A model generated the notes under the pieces. The model saw nothing but the letters and a program-made list of their open reading frames with translations. It did no database searches and was not told the origin of the DNA. Positions 46,745 through 59,863 of a DNA stretch of 64,000 bases are shown in pieces (position 1 is the first letter of the stretch; the number at the start of each line of letters is the position of its first letter). Source of the stretch: Beroe forskalii (taxonomy: Eukaryota > Ctenophora > Nuda > Beroida > Beroidae); assembly GCA_011033025.1 (NCBI GenBank), contig WFMF01000120.1, positions 391,101 to 455,100 of the forward strand, read 5' to 3'. The translations under genes were made by a program, and so were the position numbers.

Positions 46745-46840
46745 CACTGTGTGACCCTAACCAAAACCCTAACCTTAATCCTTACCCTAAACCTAACAAA
46801 TCCTGACCCTAACCAAAACCCTAACCCTATCCTTTAAAGC
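46745..46840. repeat. Degenerate interstitial telomere-like repeat, opposite orientation
   Basis: accctaaccaaaaccctaac-type words repeat about nine times. It is the complement-strand equivalent of the TTAGGG-like tract at 16920-17000. Confidence 0.6.
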
Positions 46841-47089
46841 GCTAGATGCGCTTAATCATATTTTTCTGAGTGACGTCATTGTCATAGATAATGAAGGCTC
46901 CTGTTTACATGGGAGACGTACCGCCGCGCGAGCCACACAGAGATATACGTGTTTAGCAAGGAAATTTGGAGGGTCGCGGAGAAAAATGGCGCGCGGCGGA
47001 GGGTAGGGTAAAATCCTACTAGATACAGTATGCAATGCCAGATACCAATGCTAAAATATACTATGAGAATCATCGTACCTTATTGGCCT

Positions 47090-47166
47090 TTATTTAACCG
47101 GCCCTCAAGGACAAAAACGACTTTGAGATTTTTGTCCAAAGGGCCGCTTGAAAAAGGCCGGTTAAA
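47090..47166. repeat. Small imperfect inverted repeat
   Basis: ttaaccggccct at about 47094 pairs with ggccggttaa at about 47156. The interior also has a weaker inverted match (gacaaaaacg / tttttgtcc). Confidence 0.5.
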
Positions 47167-48231
47167 GTGGGGCCGGTCAAATTAAAGGCCAGTCAATCTA
47201 GGTCAAAGGGAACTTTTTTGACTTGAAGTATACAGTGTCAAATTTTCTCCTACGGATACGTTCACATGAGCCAATTGATCCGGAAGGATCAACCACCACG
47301 GCATTTTGAAGTAAAAATTAAATTTTTTACTTAGTCGGAGCCGCGCACTCCGTGAATCATCATGTGTCTGAGAATCGAGCGCTGAATATCTCAACATCTC
47401 GATCGTCACCAAGAACAGGTCAGTTTTTTTCCGCCGAAGGATTCAATCACCACAGTTCTTGTAATCATTCTTTAACATCTTCAATACATCATTGTCGACT
47501 TTTATTTATATTTGTTGACTTCTTTTTATGGTAATATACATTCTAAAAACAGTTTATAAGACTAATATGTTGACTTTCAGACATAGGAGCTCCAGTTGAA
47601 CAGTTGTAGTGTGTGATGTTATCTGAATGCAGTTGCCACTTGTCATGTACATGTGTGTGGTGCAACTCTGAAAGGTGGACCAGTTTAGGTATTTGGTTAT
47701 TCCATATTTCATTCCTTACTCAGATAACAGATGACTTGAGACTTCCAAACCTCAGATAAGCAACCTATAAGTATAGTTATGACTATAAATCAATATCAAA
47801 TTTTGAACAAGTCTAAACTTTTGTTTAAGTTTCAATTATTGTTACCAAATAAGACCTATTGGATTAAAAATACCATGAAGCAATACTCAGTTTCAGGATA
47901 CAATAGTCTAATAGTAAAGATGCTATGTTTATATGCAGGATGCATCTCTCACCTGAATCAACCCTATCTGAGAAAATGGTAAGTTTTATTACCTTTGCTT
48001 ATTTGACCCTGTGGTCCTATGACTGTGTGACAAATGTTCTCATGGTCTCATGTTAAATCTCCCTTTGTCCATAGCGGTTGTGTGCCTGTGATGTCACTCA
48101 AGAAATGTTGTGCATATTATCACCAACAGAGTCTACATCCATTGACAGATAATGAAGATATTTTCTATGTATCTTTCAAGTCCACATACATGCGCACAAA
48201 CGTATGATAGGTGTGCTTGCAAACCTAAAGT

Positions 48232-48432
48232 TTAATCAACTAATTTGAGAAAGTCATATACATATATAATGTCTTGGTGATGAATGACGTGGAGCGCAAA
48301 GCTATATACGTACGTATGATGATGTGTTATGTCAAAAATCTGCACGGCCCGTTCAAGTGGAAATTTGGTGTAACACATCCGGAAAACTGGTAAAATAATA
48401 TCGAATCCGATCGATTCCTCTAATATAATCAA
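48232..48432 (-). other. 66-codon frame preserved in both arms of the inverted duplication
   Basis: Open frame whose peptide differs at only two residues from the partner at 61646-61846. It contains VFRMCYTKFPLERAVQIFD and a His-rich stretch. No family recognised. Since DNA identity here is about 98%, recent common origin explains the match without selection; treat as non-coding unless transcribed. Confidence 0.25.
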
Positions 48433-49124
48433 AATATGCTTACGAAGTTACATATGCTCATAATATGATACGGTACATGAGTCGTACCTATATCGGGATG
48501 CTTGGTGTTGTGTAAGGCTTGTATGTTGGTACTTGCTGCACTGTACGTGTGGCGAGATTGGAGTGTTCGTCAGTGACAGTCGAACCTTGACTCGGCATAT
48601 ATTCGCAACTTCACAAGGTGTTCTGACTTGTTGCCAGTTACGAAGTTTAACGTCATGAGAACTACCCGGGTAGGTTTCTATCGTAAGATTATGTATGAAG
48701 AAATGGCCATGTTTTCAATTTAAATGTCATCTCTCGAGCAAATTGATGAGTTGTTGTCACATGATATTGGGGAGTTGGATTATAAATAGCTCGTGAATAT
48801 ATTGAGAGAGAGAAAAGAGATAAACAACGATAAGATCTCATCAGGTGAACAGAGTCATCGGCTCAGACGCACAAAAACTCTAAGCCCTACTATTAAGCTA
48901 TTAAACGATAAAACTATTTGACATTCTTGAAGTGTTTTTCAGATGCCATGTACATTATCGTTACTTCCATTAAAGCATTGCCATATTTATCGAATGAAAT
49001 CCTACTTCACCTCAGAAGAAGCAGAAAAGAAAGGACCGCGGTGTTCTTGATGAAACAAGAGATGCTGACAATCTGTTCACAGCCAAGGTGAACAAACAGT
49101 TGATTTAAAGTTTGTTGTCTAAAT

Positions 49125-49162
49125 ATGTTTGTTTGTTTGCTCGTTTGTTTGTTTGTTTGCTT
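49125..49162. repeat. (GTTT)n microsatellite, left-arm allele
   Basis: About nine tetranucleotide units with cgtttg and gcttg interruptions. The right arm carries the expanded equivalent at 60803-60892. Confidence 0.9.
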
Positions 49163-49226
49163 GTAACAACGGTCCACTGAAAAACTTCCCATCTTTCGCC
49201 GCCAAGGATAGCAGCTTTTATGTTGT

Positions 49227-49480
49227 CTGGCGTACTGATACCAAAGGTGCTTAGTGACATTTAGTTTGACGTACTAGTGTCAAAGGTGCTCTGTGGTATG
49301 TAGTCCAACGTACTGGTGTCAAAGGTGCTTAGTGGTATGTAATGCGACATATTGGTGTCAAAGGTGCTTAGTAGTATGTAGTGCGACATATTGGTGTCAA
49401 AGGTGCTTAGTGGTATGTAGTGCGACGTTTTGGTGTCACTGTCAAAGGTGCTTAGTCTGCGTACTGGTTTCAAAGTGCCA
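49227..49480. repeat. ~36-bp minisatellite in the left arm
   Basis: About seven copies of gtcaaaggtgcttagtggta followed by tgtagtgcgacatattg. The 36-bp period is 12 codons, so it produces a repeating STFDT-type shadow peptide on the minus strand. Related units occur at 60610-60740 in the right arm. Confidence 0.88.
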
Positions 49481-49899
49481 GACTTCAAAAGTTTCAAGTT
49501 TATGGTGAATTGGTGACGTATAATGGTGTCAATGTTATGTAATTAATTAGTGGTCCGCAATGTGACATTGTGGTGTCAGTGGCATGTAGCGGTAGGAATT
49601 TCAAGGAATTTTCAAGGAATTTTCAAATATAATTTGTAACAAATGCATTGTTATTCAAATCATACATACTCAAAAGCATGTTAATGGTTGCTGAGTAGGT
49701 GATGCGGTGATAAGTTGAGCATGTGATCAGATTAAAATATGGCCCTGGATATCAAGGTGTGGGCTGTGAGTGAAAAAGCTGATGAAAAGCCTGAATCACC
49801 GTGCTCTAACTGAGAAGGGGGTAGAGGGGGTGAACAGGAGTCAAAGGGAAGGTGGGGGTAAGGAGTGGGGGATAGAATACCTGACACCATACTCAAAAC

Positions 49900-50080
49900 G
49901 AAGTAAAGCGACAAGTGAGGCGGGGTGGTCGAAGCAGATGCTGAGGAGCAAAGCAATGGGTGAAGCAGAAAGTGAGGCGTGATGGTCAAAGAGGATGCTT
50001 AGGAGCGAGGGGTGAAATGGTAATTGAGGCGGGATGGTCAAAGAGGATGCTGTGGAGCGAAGGGTGATGAGCGGGCAGAA
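49900..50080. repeat. ~70-bp purine-rich tandem repeat, about three copies
   Basis: Three imperfect copies containing gtgaggcgggatggtcaaag then aggatgctgaggagcgaa. Strongly purine-biased on the plus strand. Confidence 0.75.
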
Positions 50081-50388
50081 GGAACTCGAGAGAGGAAAGA
50101 GAGAGGAAAAGATATAGGAACGGTGACGCCCCCCAGCCTACGCATGCCCCACGCATGGGACACAAGCCCAACGGTACGTAGCCAGGCGAGTGTCGGAGGA
50201 GCACCTACTTCCCACACATATGTAGTAGGTGGCTGGATCACTACCAGCGCAAGTCGGAAACACCTCCTCTTTTCCACTCAGCCATCTGGGATCCAAACTG
50301 AGTGGGACACTTAGACAGCACCATTACCTGAAGAAGGGAAAAGAAGTGGAAAGCAAGAATTGAGTGGAGGAAGGAAGGTTGGCAAGGC

Positions 50389-51302
50389 TCAGTGACTATT
50401 GATCTTCTCACCTGTCTTCTTGCACTTGAGGGACATTTTGTACATACACTTGATAGCTCTGGTCACTATCTGTATATGTTTCGAGTATTGTTCCTCAGTG
50501 ATTGTGTGATTCTCGTCTGAGTTGGGAGTTATCTTTCCGATGCTGATGCTGTCGAGGGATAGTTCATTGTTGCAGTGTAGCTCCTGAAGCAGGGATGTCA
50601 TTCTTTTTTCTGTGAGACTCACCAACTGGACAGTCTGAAAGAAGGTGTTCTTCATCTTCGATGATTCTCCTAACAGGTGCACAGAAGTCACATGATCTTT
50701 CGTCTGGGTATGTTAGAATGCCTGCCAACTTCGATGTTGAGCTTATGTACTGCATCGTAACCTCGATGACATTTTTCTATCCTCAAAAGATTGAGCATGA
50801 TCAGATATGGCTCCCAGGTAATAGAGGTCTTGAGCTTGCTATAAAATGAAAGTCTGCTTGATTGGTCGATGGTAAATTTCCAAGATTGGGTGAGATGCTC
50901 CTTAAGTTGATTCTCGAATCTTTGGGGTGGAGTGGCATCAGCAAGAAGACGGGAATTGATAACATCATCAGAGTTTTGATTGAAGTGATAACCATCTTCG
51001 GTTCCGAGGTTCAGCATGATGTACTTGATGTTTGTAAACCAGGGTAGATCCAGGTTGATTTGTTCGTCCATGGCTGCCCTGGCAAAGTTTGATGTATCAA
51101 GCGTAAATACCCTCTGGAAGAATTTGATGCACAGTTTCAGGCAACTGATGATAAGTGGGAAGTTACCTGTCTCACCCCAGGCTGTACAGTTCGGGGAGTT
51201 GCGTCTTATGCCCAGTAGATACTTGAGATGTCGCAGGTGAACCTGTTCCAGTCCCATCCTTGCGGTATGTAATGTAACGTCAACCGAAGTATAGTCTCTC
51301 AT
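50389..51302 (-). pseudogene. LINE ORF2 C-terminal fragment, frame-shifted
   Basis: Minus-strand remnant. The first part (51302-50688) encodes LRHLKYLLGIRRNSPNC, a WGETGNFPL block and KCHRGYDAVHKLNIEVGRHS, typical of the region after the reverse transcriptase in non-LTR elements. A frameshift near 50690 moves the zinc-finger-like end (CDFCAPVRRIIEDEEHLLSDCP) into another frame, and a second shift precedes the final 75 residues to a stop at 50389. The catalytic core is absent. It lies in the extra DNA of the left arm. It differs from the LINE at 34.6-39.35 kb and from the fragment at 59864-60130, though it shares the C-C-IEDE-H-C architecture with the latter. Confidence 0.75.
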
Positions 51303-52460
51303 GGTTTTTCACGAAGATTGATCCCATTAATGACACTTGCACTCAATATTAAAGTAACAACTAACAAGTTAACAAAATGTGATAAAAAGTGTGCTTTTGG
51401 GTCATTTAACCTATTCAGATGGTTTCAAATGACCAGATATGATACCTATTGGATAGTCATTAAACACCCGGCACCCTCTCAGGAATGACATCTTGTTGGC
51501 ACGCAAAGAATAAAAAAAAAAGTTTCAATCTGTTCGAAATGCTGAAATGCCTTGAAAAGTGTAGTTCATCATGAGACATGAATCATTATGTCATGTCAGC
51601 ATATCAAGGTCATCACCGACTCTAAAACGGCTCAGACAGTGTCTCATGACTTTTGATCAGTCGTATTCATCAGAACAGGTTGTAGGTATGGTCTAAAACA
51701 CATTTCAGTTTTGTCACATTTTGGCACAAATTTCGGAATTTGTCGTTTTAAACGGAAGGCGCTAATACATTTAAAAGTCAAAACCTTGTGATCGTCCTTG
51801 AATTTTTGCTGCGCGCGTTGCGCGCCGCAGTATTGGGAAGGTTTGTGGAATGCCAGAATGAAGATTTTCCCGCGAAAATTTTATTGTCTACTTCCTTTTG
51901 GATACTATGAATCACTGAGTGACTTACGCAAACCTTGACTATTCCGTCTTAAAGTCTTTAACTAACAAGCATACAATATTTAGTGAAACGAGTTATCCAA
52001 TTGTACAATGTATACTTGCCTTTTGTTGAAGACACAACTTCTTTAGAAAGTAAGAAATGCAGTAATGATCCCCAGGGCCGTAATTCCCGGGGGGGCTAGG
52101 GGGGCTGAAGCCCCCCCAAGATTTTTGAACTGACTCAAAAAATTCTATCTCCCTATTAAAATTTCCAACTTTACTGATCTTTACAGTTTACTCATTGAAT
52201 GGGGAATGATATTGATGCATCATTCGCAATTGCGAAGGTTTCAACATCATATCAACTCTTCATGTATGCTAGTTTGTAGATTCATCATGGTATTTTTTAT
52301 CTACAAACCACAGTACAGAAGTGCTGTAATAAATCCATGTCTCCATAGTGAGTAGGCAAAAATAATAATAATAAGGAAAGAAATAACTAAATATCGTGCT
52401 CATATCATGCTCATAACATGATCATAGATTTATGCAAGTGACAAACTCGAAAGATTCAAT

Positions 52461-52646
52461 GATTGAGGGCGAGCTCCGGATGGAGGATGGAGTGTCTTCT
52501 GACCATTGGGCGAAACGGTAATTGAGTGCACCGGTCATGCTAATGATGGGGCGGAGTGGGGTGCCTTGCTTGTGTACTTTGGGCAGACCGTTTCGCCCAA
52601 TGGTTGGGAGACGCTCTGTCCACCATCTGGAGCTCGCTCAATGATC
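52461..52646. repeat. Inverted repeat nested inside the hAT-like element
   Basis: The left arm gcgagctccggatgg ... accattgggcgaaacggt pairs with accgtttcgcccaatggt ... ccatctggagctcgc. Arms are about 58 bp, spacer about 65 bp. It may be a MITE captured by, or inserted in, the larger element. Confidence 0.75.
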
Positions 52647-52919
52647 AAGACCTTCAGCCTCAGGGATATCTTGGGAAGTCAAAAAAGATTCAATGATGTT
52701 CATAATAATTTAACGCCTTAAAAACAAGCAAGTGCTCTGGGCTAACAATGGGTCATCAGTTGGGTAAGGGTGATTATGAGGCACAATATGTCTGCACGGT
52801 TTTTTAACATGAAAAAATTGCTCAAGACTTGTTAAAGTACCATTGTATACGACTCATAATTTTCACGATTCTTGCCCATTTCTGTAGGCCAAAAATTCAT
52901 TCTCAGACATTGAAAACCC

Positions 52920-53070
52920 CAAAAAATTTTCCGGGGGCTCCGCCCCTAACCTTCACCAGGGGCTCTGCCCCTGGACCCTGGGGGCTGCGCCCCCAGACCC
53001 CCTGCCGCCAGGGGCTCCGCCCCTGGACCCATTCCCTGGGCTCGCTTCGCTCGCCCAGCCCCCCCAACTC
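52920..53070. repeat. GC-rich hairpin cluster in the hAT-like element
   Basis: Serial short palindromic words: ggggctccgcccc, ccaggggctctgcccctgg, gggggctgcgccccc, then ggggctccgcccc again. Each can fold on itself. Confidence 0.85.
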
Positions 53071-53218
53071 GAAATTGAGAATTACGGCCCTGATGATCCC
53101 TATGTTATCACACAACAGTATAACCATTGGTGTTGCGTCCCATAGAATCTGTTGGAGAGATTTATATCGACTTCCTGTCGTTGTATGTTGGGAAGCTAAG
53201 GCTTTAACTGCTCATAGA

Positions 53219-53416
53219 GTTATAGGGAGCAATGAGGCGATAAAGCGTTCGGGCGATGACAACAATTACTGTGGGCTCTTCGCTTCTCCGCTTCAATGCG
53301 ATAACTCAATAATAAACAACCCGGGACTCATGATTTGTAACTTCGTTTGTCTCATGAATGGGTCAATGGGTCCCTTGTTTTCTTACAAAGTGTTGATGCA
53401 TCGCCATGGTTGTTAG
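53219..53416 (+). other. ~62-codon frame preserved in both arms
   Basis: Encodes SNEAI, then DDNN.CGLFASPLQCDNS and LMICNFVCLMNGSMGPL. The partner frame is 58873-59061 on the minus strand, with about six residue changes. No family is recognised. Could be coding or simply young duplicated DNA. Confidence 0.25.
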
Positions 53417-55361
53417 GTTGTTAGAAACACGTACTTTGCTCGGGAGCTATGTTGTTAAGGTCACGTACGATCTATGAAAAATTGGGAACCATCTAAACAT
53501 CAATAGATCAATTACCCCTTGGCCTTGTGTGAAGTTTCATCCAAAATAATTGTGTCACTACTAGCGTTGTGACTTTGTGAGACTGGCAATACCTTCAAAT
53601 TACTAGCCCAGCAACTAACTAAAAAAGTAACAAGGGCTGATCTTCAGCGGTTTCTCTAAGGTGCAGAGGTTAGGTAGATCTGATAAGCCAGGCGGTCATC
53701 CGACATAATCAGTACTAATCAGCAGATCTTCCCGATCAGCAATCAGCTTAGGCATCAAGCAATCAGGAGTTGATCAGGAAACGTAATTGATCGTTTTGGT
53801 GGGCAAACTTTGGTCAGACACTGATTTTCTAAATTTCAGGAAAAATAGGGGGCGCTTTTGGAAAGTAAGAGGGCCTAAATTTCAAATCTCTCTTGACATA
53901 AGGTCAAATTATGGTAAATTTGCGGCATTGCGTCCTATTTAGGACTCTAAAAATATGTTAACAGTTGGATGAATAGTATTGAGGGTGTAGCTATGTACTT
54001 GTCCACTGAATACTAAAATAGAAGCTTGTGTAAAGCACTAAAGGACTCGATAAAAATAGTATATTATATATCCTAGCAACGGATCTATATTCTATCTATC
54101 TAAATGTTACAATTTGAGGAACGATAATATTGTATGCCTTTAAATTTTAATTTTTAACACCTTTTACCACAACAATTAAAAATTTTGTTATCATTTTTTT
54201 GTTTGACACCAGTCACTACGACATGCTACATGTGTTATCAGTAGATCAGTCTATGATCTATGTTATCTTCCGTCATGATTATCATTCGGTGATAGTAATA
54301 TGTTAATAATCATTGATAATGAACATCTAACTTATTACTTCATTGTATTTGTAGCCCATAATAAATTGAAAGCATGAATTTAAGGTTTATCAGTGATCCT
54401 AGGATACCTGAGTGACATATTATTGATCATGATTACGGACACAAATCCTACACAATCTACATTTGAGTTTGGATCAGCATTTTCCATCAACGCATATTCG
54501 AAGTGATTAAAAGTCGTAAATCAAAGAAAATAAAATATGGCGTGCAAAGTGTTGCAAAATCATAGAACCGTATTGAGAACATTCAAGAGCTGCGTCCTCA
54601 AAGAAGAATGCGAACTGTTGAAGTATTGACAAAAGATGCTGAGTAAATTCTATCAATCGAATCATTGTCAAAGAGCTACTAAAATTCAACATTTTCAACC
54701 AATGTACACAGCAGAATTCAATTGTTGAATTGTTATTAATTGAAGCGTGTTAATTGGAGCGTGTTTAATGAACAATTAATAATCATTGAACAATCATGGA
54801 AAATACTATGACGTGCTATGGCCATGAAAATACGCTAGTCAAGCTGCTAGGGGGTTGCATTCGCATGATGACGATGTGTTTCATTAGGTTGGTTTATGAA
54901 ATAGAAAATAATGAAATATTGGTAAATTGGTAATGAAGCCCTTTTCAAATTTCGGTGAAATGTCACCAATGTCACATGTAAGAATGTGGTTCTTTTTACA
55001 TAATTTGAGCCCGCAGGCAGGTCTGACTCTGGAAAGCCTAGAATTTCGGCAAACTGGCAATTGAAACTACCCCAACTATAATTTACGAGTAACAAGTTGA
55101 TTTAAATTCAAGGACTGAGAAATGCAAGTACTAAGCACTAAAGTAACATAGATCAATTCTTGAAAGTTAACATTCCGACACTCATGACCCAAATCAGAAT
55201 TCAAAATTCTATGATGTGACCCAAAATACTAAAGGGAACTGGGCAAGTCATAAAACTGACTGGTATGGAGAATGAATGCAGTAAAAATAAAAAGGCCTCT
55301 CGAACAGCAATCGCACCAAAATCATGACAATCGATTGTGAAAGTCTAGAAAGCTTAGATTG

Positions 55362-55473
55362 TGAAAGTCTAAGCACAAAGCAATCATGATCACGAATAAG
55401 TACTGAGAAATAACTTCAATTCAAAGTTATTACTCTTTAAGTCTTTAGCTATTCATGATCATGATTGCTTTAT
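55362..55473. repeat. Inverted repeat with agcaatcatgatcacgaata arms
   Basis: taagcacaaagcaatcatga at about 55370 pairs with tcatgattgctttatgctca at about 55457. Loop about 45 bp, with a weaker inner gttatt/aataac pairing. Confidence 0.65.
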
Positions 55474-57032
55474 GCTCAACTTTAAGTCTTAAAACAGAGA
55501 AAAAGGAACACAGTCGGGGGTTTTGTGACTGTACAAGCGACAAGTACGACCGTCTGTAAGTATGTAATTGTAATCCCTGATAAAGAATAGTTCTGATCGG
55601 CAAGCAAAGCAAGCACTAACGCTCTAGCCCCCGCACTACATACACTGATTCGTACAGTAAAGTCAGAGTGACGCACGATCTACAGTACCGATCAACGCTA
55701 GCTCTTATCAGTTTTAAAACTTTATTAATTCGGACGGTAATTATTGTTTCAAGTCATTGGAATATTATTATTACTTTTCTTGATATATTTAAAGTAAGCA
55801 GCTTGCGACTCAGAACGAAGGACACGATTCATGATGAATTTAGATACACAGCAGCGCTCGTTTTTATGTTTTATAGTGATGACTGCTCATCATTTTATGC
55901 AAACAATCACAGCTCCGATATTTGAGCTCACATACGGTCATTCTATGCTTGGAGTCCTGCATACTTGATTGTTTTTCAAATTCTGCATAAATCATAATAT
56001 ATATTGAGTTTAATTAATTATTTTTAAAAAGGAATTGTGCAACTCTTACCGTTCCTATGACTGCTATCATTTCTGTCATACTGGCAAACAGTCTGTCCGA
56101 GCTTCCACTAGAAGATACTGACGACACGACTGATTTTACGGAGCACACCTTCTAAGGTATGAAACTTGCATACATCTGTCAGGGAGTAATATTTTCAGCT
56201 CTTTTTTCTTTTCAAAATATTTTAAGTTACGGGATTCATTTATTGCTTACCCTTCCGATGACTTCCATAACTTCTAGTTCCATCACTTCTGGTTCTTATC
56301 CGCCAGAGATTCTGAGATCTAACAGACCACAGGCTCGGCTAGGATATGGAATTAGCAGAAGCATACAAAGACGTGTGTAAAGATAATATGTGCCGTAAAA
56401 CGATAATACCACCGGTAATTTTGAGGGGAAAAGTCGAAATAATCAATTACTAATTATCACTGCACGCGGTATGGATTCAACACCAAGTCACCTAGAAACC
56501 GTTAGATCCTGCCAATGTAATGAATTACATCACACTTTTCAAATAATTCCAACATAGTACTTCTACCTGACGCCAAACCTGCTACGATTTTTTGACATGC
56601 CAAATGTCAAATTCTGCTTTCTATGTTCTAACTCCAGAATTAAATTCAATTTAAATGAAGATTTAAATCTATCAAGTTCAAATATAGCGGCGAATCAAAA
56701 TTCGAAATTCAAGAACCTCCACCTTAAACAGGTCCCACATATAATTCAATTTATGACATTTTGTTTTGTTATTCGATACAACCTAAGTTTGTGGATGATT
56801 TTCAACCAAAACCGGTGTCCGGATTGATTAGTTTTAAACATAGAAAATCAAAGGAGACAAAGTTTGACGAATTCTCACATCAAAATAGAAGAATCTATGC
56901 TAACAAATTATGCGAATTGCTACACAGGCACGTACATTAGTGCAACATAGCGTTTATTAAACGATTTCAATTATTTGCCATGGCAACAGGATGATTCGGG
57001 TGATTTGGTAGCAGCCCCTAGTGGCTCCTCTC

Positions 57033-57060
57033 ATACCAACCAAGATGATTTGGTTGGTAT
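57033..57060. repeat. Short perfect hairpin
   Basis: ataccaaccaa and ttggttggtat form an 11-bp stem around a six-base loop. Confidence 0.75.
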
Positions 57061-57206
57061 GCACGGCAGGTACCTGTACTATACCTACTCGAAATGAGTT
57101 ATTTCCACAGTTGGATGCAGGAGGAGGGGGTTATTCACTATTTCGTGCAGTAAATAGAAGCAATAAAGCAATAAGGGACTGTTCCAGGGACGCCAAACCA
57201 CGGTCA

Positions 57207-57290
57207 CGAAAAATATGAGCGGTTTAATGTCATTGACTTGTAACATGGCGTTATGATAATGACGACATCTTCACCGCTTATTTCTCGCAT
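57207..57290. mobile_element. ~84-bp MITE-like hairpin, copy A
   Basis: cgaaaaatatgagcggtt at the left faces accgcttatttctcg at the right, with gtcatt and aatgac words continuing the pairing inward. A related copy is at about 62819-62903. Confidence 0.65.
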
Positions 57291-58872
57291 GTTATATGAG
57301 TCATATGAGAAGATGTGTGCGAAATTGTCCGGCCTACAACGAATTGAATTTAAAGACAAACTCATCGCAGATTGTCCGTGACCTGAAGACGACTGAAAAC
57401 AGCAGTAGAACAACATGAATTGCTCACAATAACACACTATCACAACGACGTTCAAGAGGATTACATTATGAAGTGATGTCCAGCGCATATAGCATTTTAA
57501 ATACTGAATAAATGTGCATTGTAAGGAGAACAGACGTCGGAGGCTGAGCAGACATAAGCATGTTTTACATAATAAGGGGTCAATATATTATATTCCAAAT
57601 CTACCTTGAGGCCTCCTGGACTGTTTTATTAGTTTCCTCTGGCGTTGTGATAAGTCTCGTCAGGTATTAATGCACGAAATATGCGTACACAGATAAGAAA
57701 ACGCAGAACTGATTGTATTAGCTTATCAGAGGAATAGTGGATATATCGGGCCGATCAATGACTGCAGCATCATATAGGCCACGATAGACCATCACAGAAA
57801 AGTAATATTACAAAGTTACAAGGATAGAAATGAAGAAGGATAGAAGTAATAATAAAATGGTGAGAAAAATCTGGCGATAGCTCGAGTGACGTAGATGTCG
57901 AGCAACTAAACGGAATGATAAGCAGAGCCAATCATCTAATTGCTTGTAGTAGTAAAAAGTGTGATATGAAGTGGTGGAATTTAACGAGCATACAATATTA
58001 TCGTACCTCAAATTGTAACATTTAGATAGAGTATAGATCCGTTGCTAGGAGATATAATAAGTATTCACTATTTTTATCGAGTCCTTTAGTCCGTTACACA
58101 AGCTTCTATTTTAGTATTCAATGGAAAAGTACATAGTTATACCCCCAATACTATTCCTCTAACTGATTACATGTTTTTGAGCCCTTAATAGGACGCAATG
58201 CCGAAAATTTGCCACAATTTGATCGTATGTCAAGCGATATTTGAAATTTAGGCCCTCTAACTTCCCGAAAGCGACCCCCTCCATAAAAAACTGGGGGTTA
58301 GCTCATGGATTATCTGTCCAATTCTATCATATCTGATATTAAGGAAGAATTTTCTTCGTAACAAATCAAACCGAATGAGCAAATATAACCATTTCTCTTC
58401 ATAACAGCTGTTTTGGCTTTATGGATGGATTACACGAATATTTTTCCTGAAATTTGAAAAAATCAGTGTCTGAATGACTTTTGCCCTCCAAATCGCACGA
58501 TTACGTTTCCTAATCAACTCCTGATTGCTTGATGCCTTATATTAGCTGATTGCTGATCGGGTAGATCTGCTGATTACTGATTATGTCAGATGACCACTGG
58601 CTGATTATAGATCCACCTAACTTCTGCAGAGAGTACCTACGCTGGAGATCAGCCTTTCTTAGTTAGTTGTTATTTGAAGGTATTGCCAGTCTGACAACGC
58701 TAGTTGTGACACCATTATTTTGGCCGAAACTTCACACATATTCAAAGGTCAAGGAGTAATTGATCTATTGATGTTTAGATGGTTCCCAATTTTTCATAGA
58801 TCGTACGTGACCTTAACAACAAAGCTCCTGAGCAAAGTACGTGTTTCTAACAACCTATTAACCTAACAACCG

Positions 58873-59061
58873 TCAACCATAGCGATGCATCAACACTTTG
58901 TAAGAAAACAAGGGGCCCATTGACCCATTCATGAGACAAACGAAGTTACAAATCATGAGCACCGAGTTGTTTATTATTGAGTTATCGCATTGAAGCGGAG
59001 AAGCGAAGAGCCCGCAGTCATTGTTGTCATCTCCCGAACACATTATCGCCTCATTGCTCAC
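58873..59061 (-). other. Partner of the conserved frame at 53219-53416
   Basis: Open 62-codon minus-strand frame matching the left arm's plus-strand frame with a few residue changes. Function unknown. Confidence 0.25.
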
Positions 59062-59863
59062 CTTTAACTCTTACAGTAAAAGCCTTAGCTGTATCTCCCA
59101 GTATATACAACGACAGGAAGTCGATATAAATCTCTCCAACAGTCTATGGGACACAACACCAATGGTTATGCTGTTGTGTGATAACATATGGATCATTATT
59201 GCCTTTATAACTTTTTAAAGAAGTTATGTCTTCAACAAAAGGCAAGAATACATTGTACAATCCAGTAACTCGTTTCACAAAATATTGTATGCTTGTTAGT
59301 TAAAGACGGTATAGTCAAGGTTTACGTATTTACCAATACCTCAGTCGCTCAGTGATTTATCGGATCCAAAACGAACTAGACAATAAAATTTTCGCGGGAA
59401 AATCTTCATTCTGGCATTCTACAAACCTTCCCAATACTCGCGCGCGCGACGCGCGCAGCAAAAATACATGGATGATTGTAGGTTTTTCACTTAAGAATGT
59501 TTTAGCGCCTTCCATTTATATGAACAAATTACCGGCAGTTGTGCCAAAATGTGACAAAATTGAAATGTGTGTTTTTCGACCATTATTACTTGTTCTCAGT
59601 TCTGATGAATATAGCTGATCAGAAAGACATGAGATACTGTCTGAGCCGGTGATGACATGCTGACTGTACATGACATAATGATGGATTTCATTTTCAAGCC
59701 ATTTCGAACGAAATGAAACTTTTAACTTTTTGTTTTTTCCGAGTCATCATTATGTCTCATAACTGAGGCATCAACGACTCTTAAACAACCCAGACGGTGA
59801 CTGATACCACTCAGCACCTTTAAATGTCAGTATGTCACCAGTATATCAGACTAGTGACTACAT

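Larger units (their letters stand above)
52073..53092. mobile_element. 1020-bp hAT-like non-autonomous element with exact 8-bp TSD
   Basis: Terminal inverted repeats cagggccgtaattc and gaattacggccctg are perfect over 14 bp. The octamer atgatccc stands at 52065-52072 and again at 53093-53100. The right arm of the inverted duplication has the empty site at about 59186-59193 (ggatcatt), so insertion happened after the duplication. The interior has opposing gggggg and cccccc tracts near the left end, ggggctccgcccc-type hairpins near the right end, and a foldback in the middle. No transposase frame. CAGGG-type ends with an 8-bp duplication are characteristic of hAT elements. Confidence 0.92.
48012..54139. 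repeat. Left arm of a ~14-kb inverted duplication
   Basis: Reads as the reverse complement of 57990-62052. The outer end is near ggtcctatgactgtgtgac (48013) and the inner end near aacgataatattgtatgc (54139). Outer blocks match very closely (for example 48232-48432); inner parts are more diverged. This arm is longer because it has gained a 1.0-kb hAT-like element (52073-53092) and about 1.8 kb around a LINE fragment. Confidence 0.9.
54140..57989. other. Spacer of the inverted duplication, no gene recognised
   Basis: 3.85 kb between the two arms. Frames of up to about 85 codons (55668-55925, 56159-56380) have no recognisable domain. Includes two small hairpins and one MITE-like repeat, listed separately. 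No transposase or reverse transcriptase motif is visible on either strand. Confidence 0.45.

Noticed and set aside
46745..46840. Chromosome end
   Set aside because: The telomere-like tract is short, degenerate and internal, with an opposite-oriented similar tract at 16920-17000.
49261..49497. 78-codon minus-strand frame with repeated STFDT
   Set aside because: Direct translation of the 36-bp minisatellite.
52829..53416. 195-codon plus-strand frame with Pro-rich middle
   Set aside because: It crosses the right end of the hAT-like element and its target duplication; the Pro-rich part is translated GC hairpins. Only the last ~62 codons are matched in the other arm.
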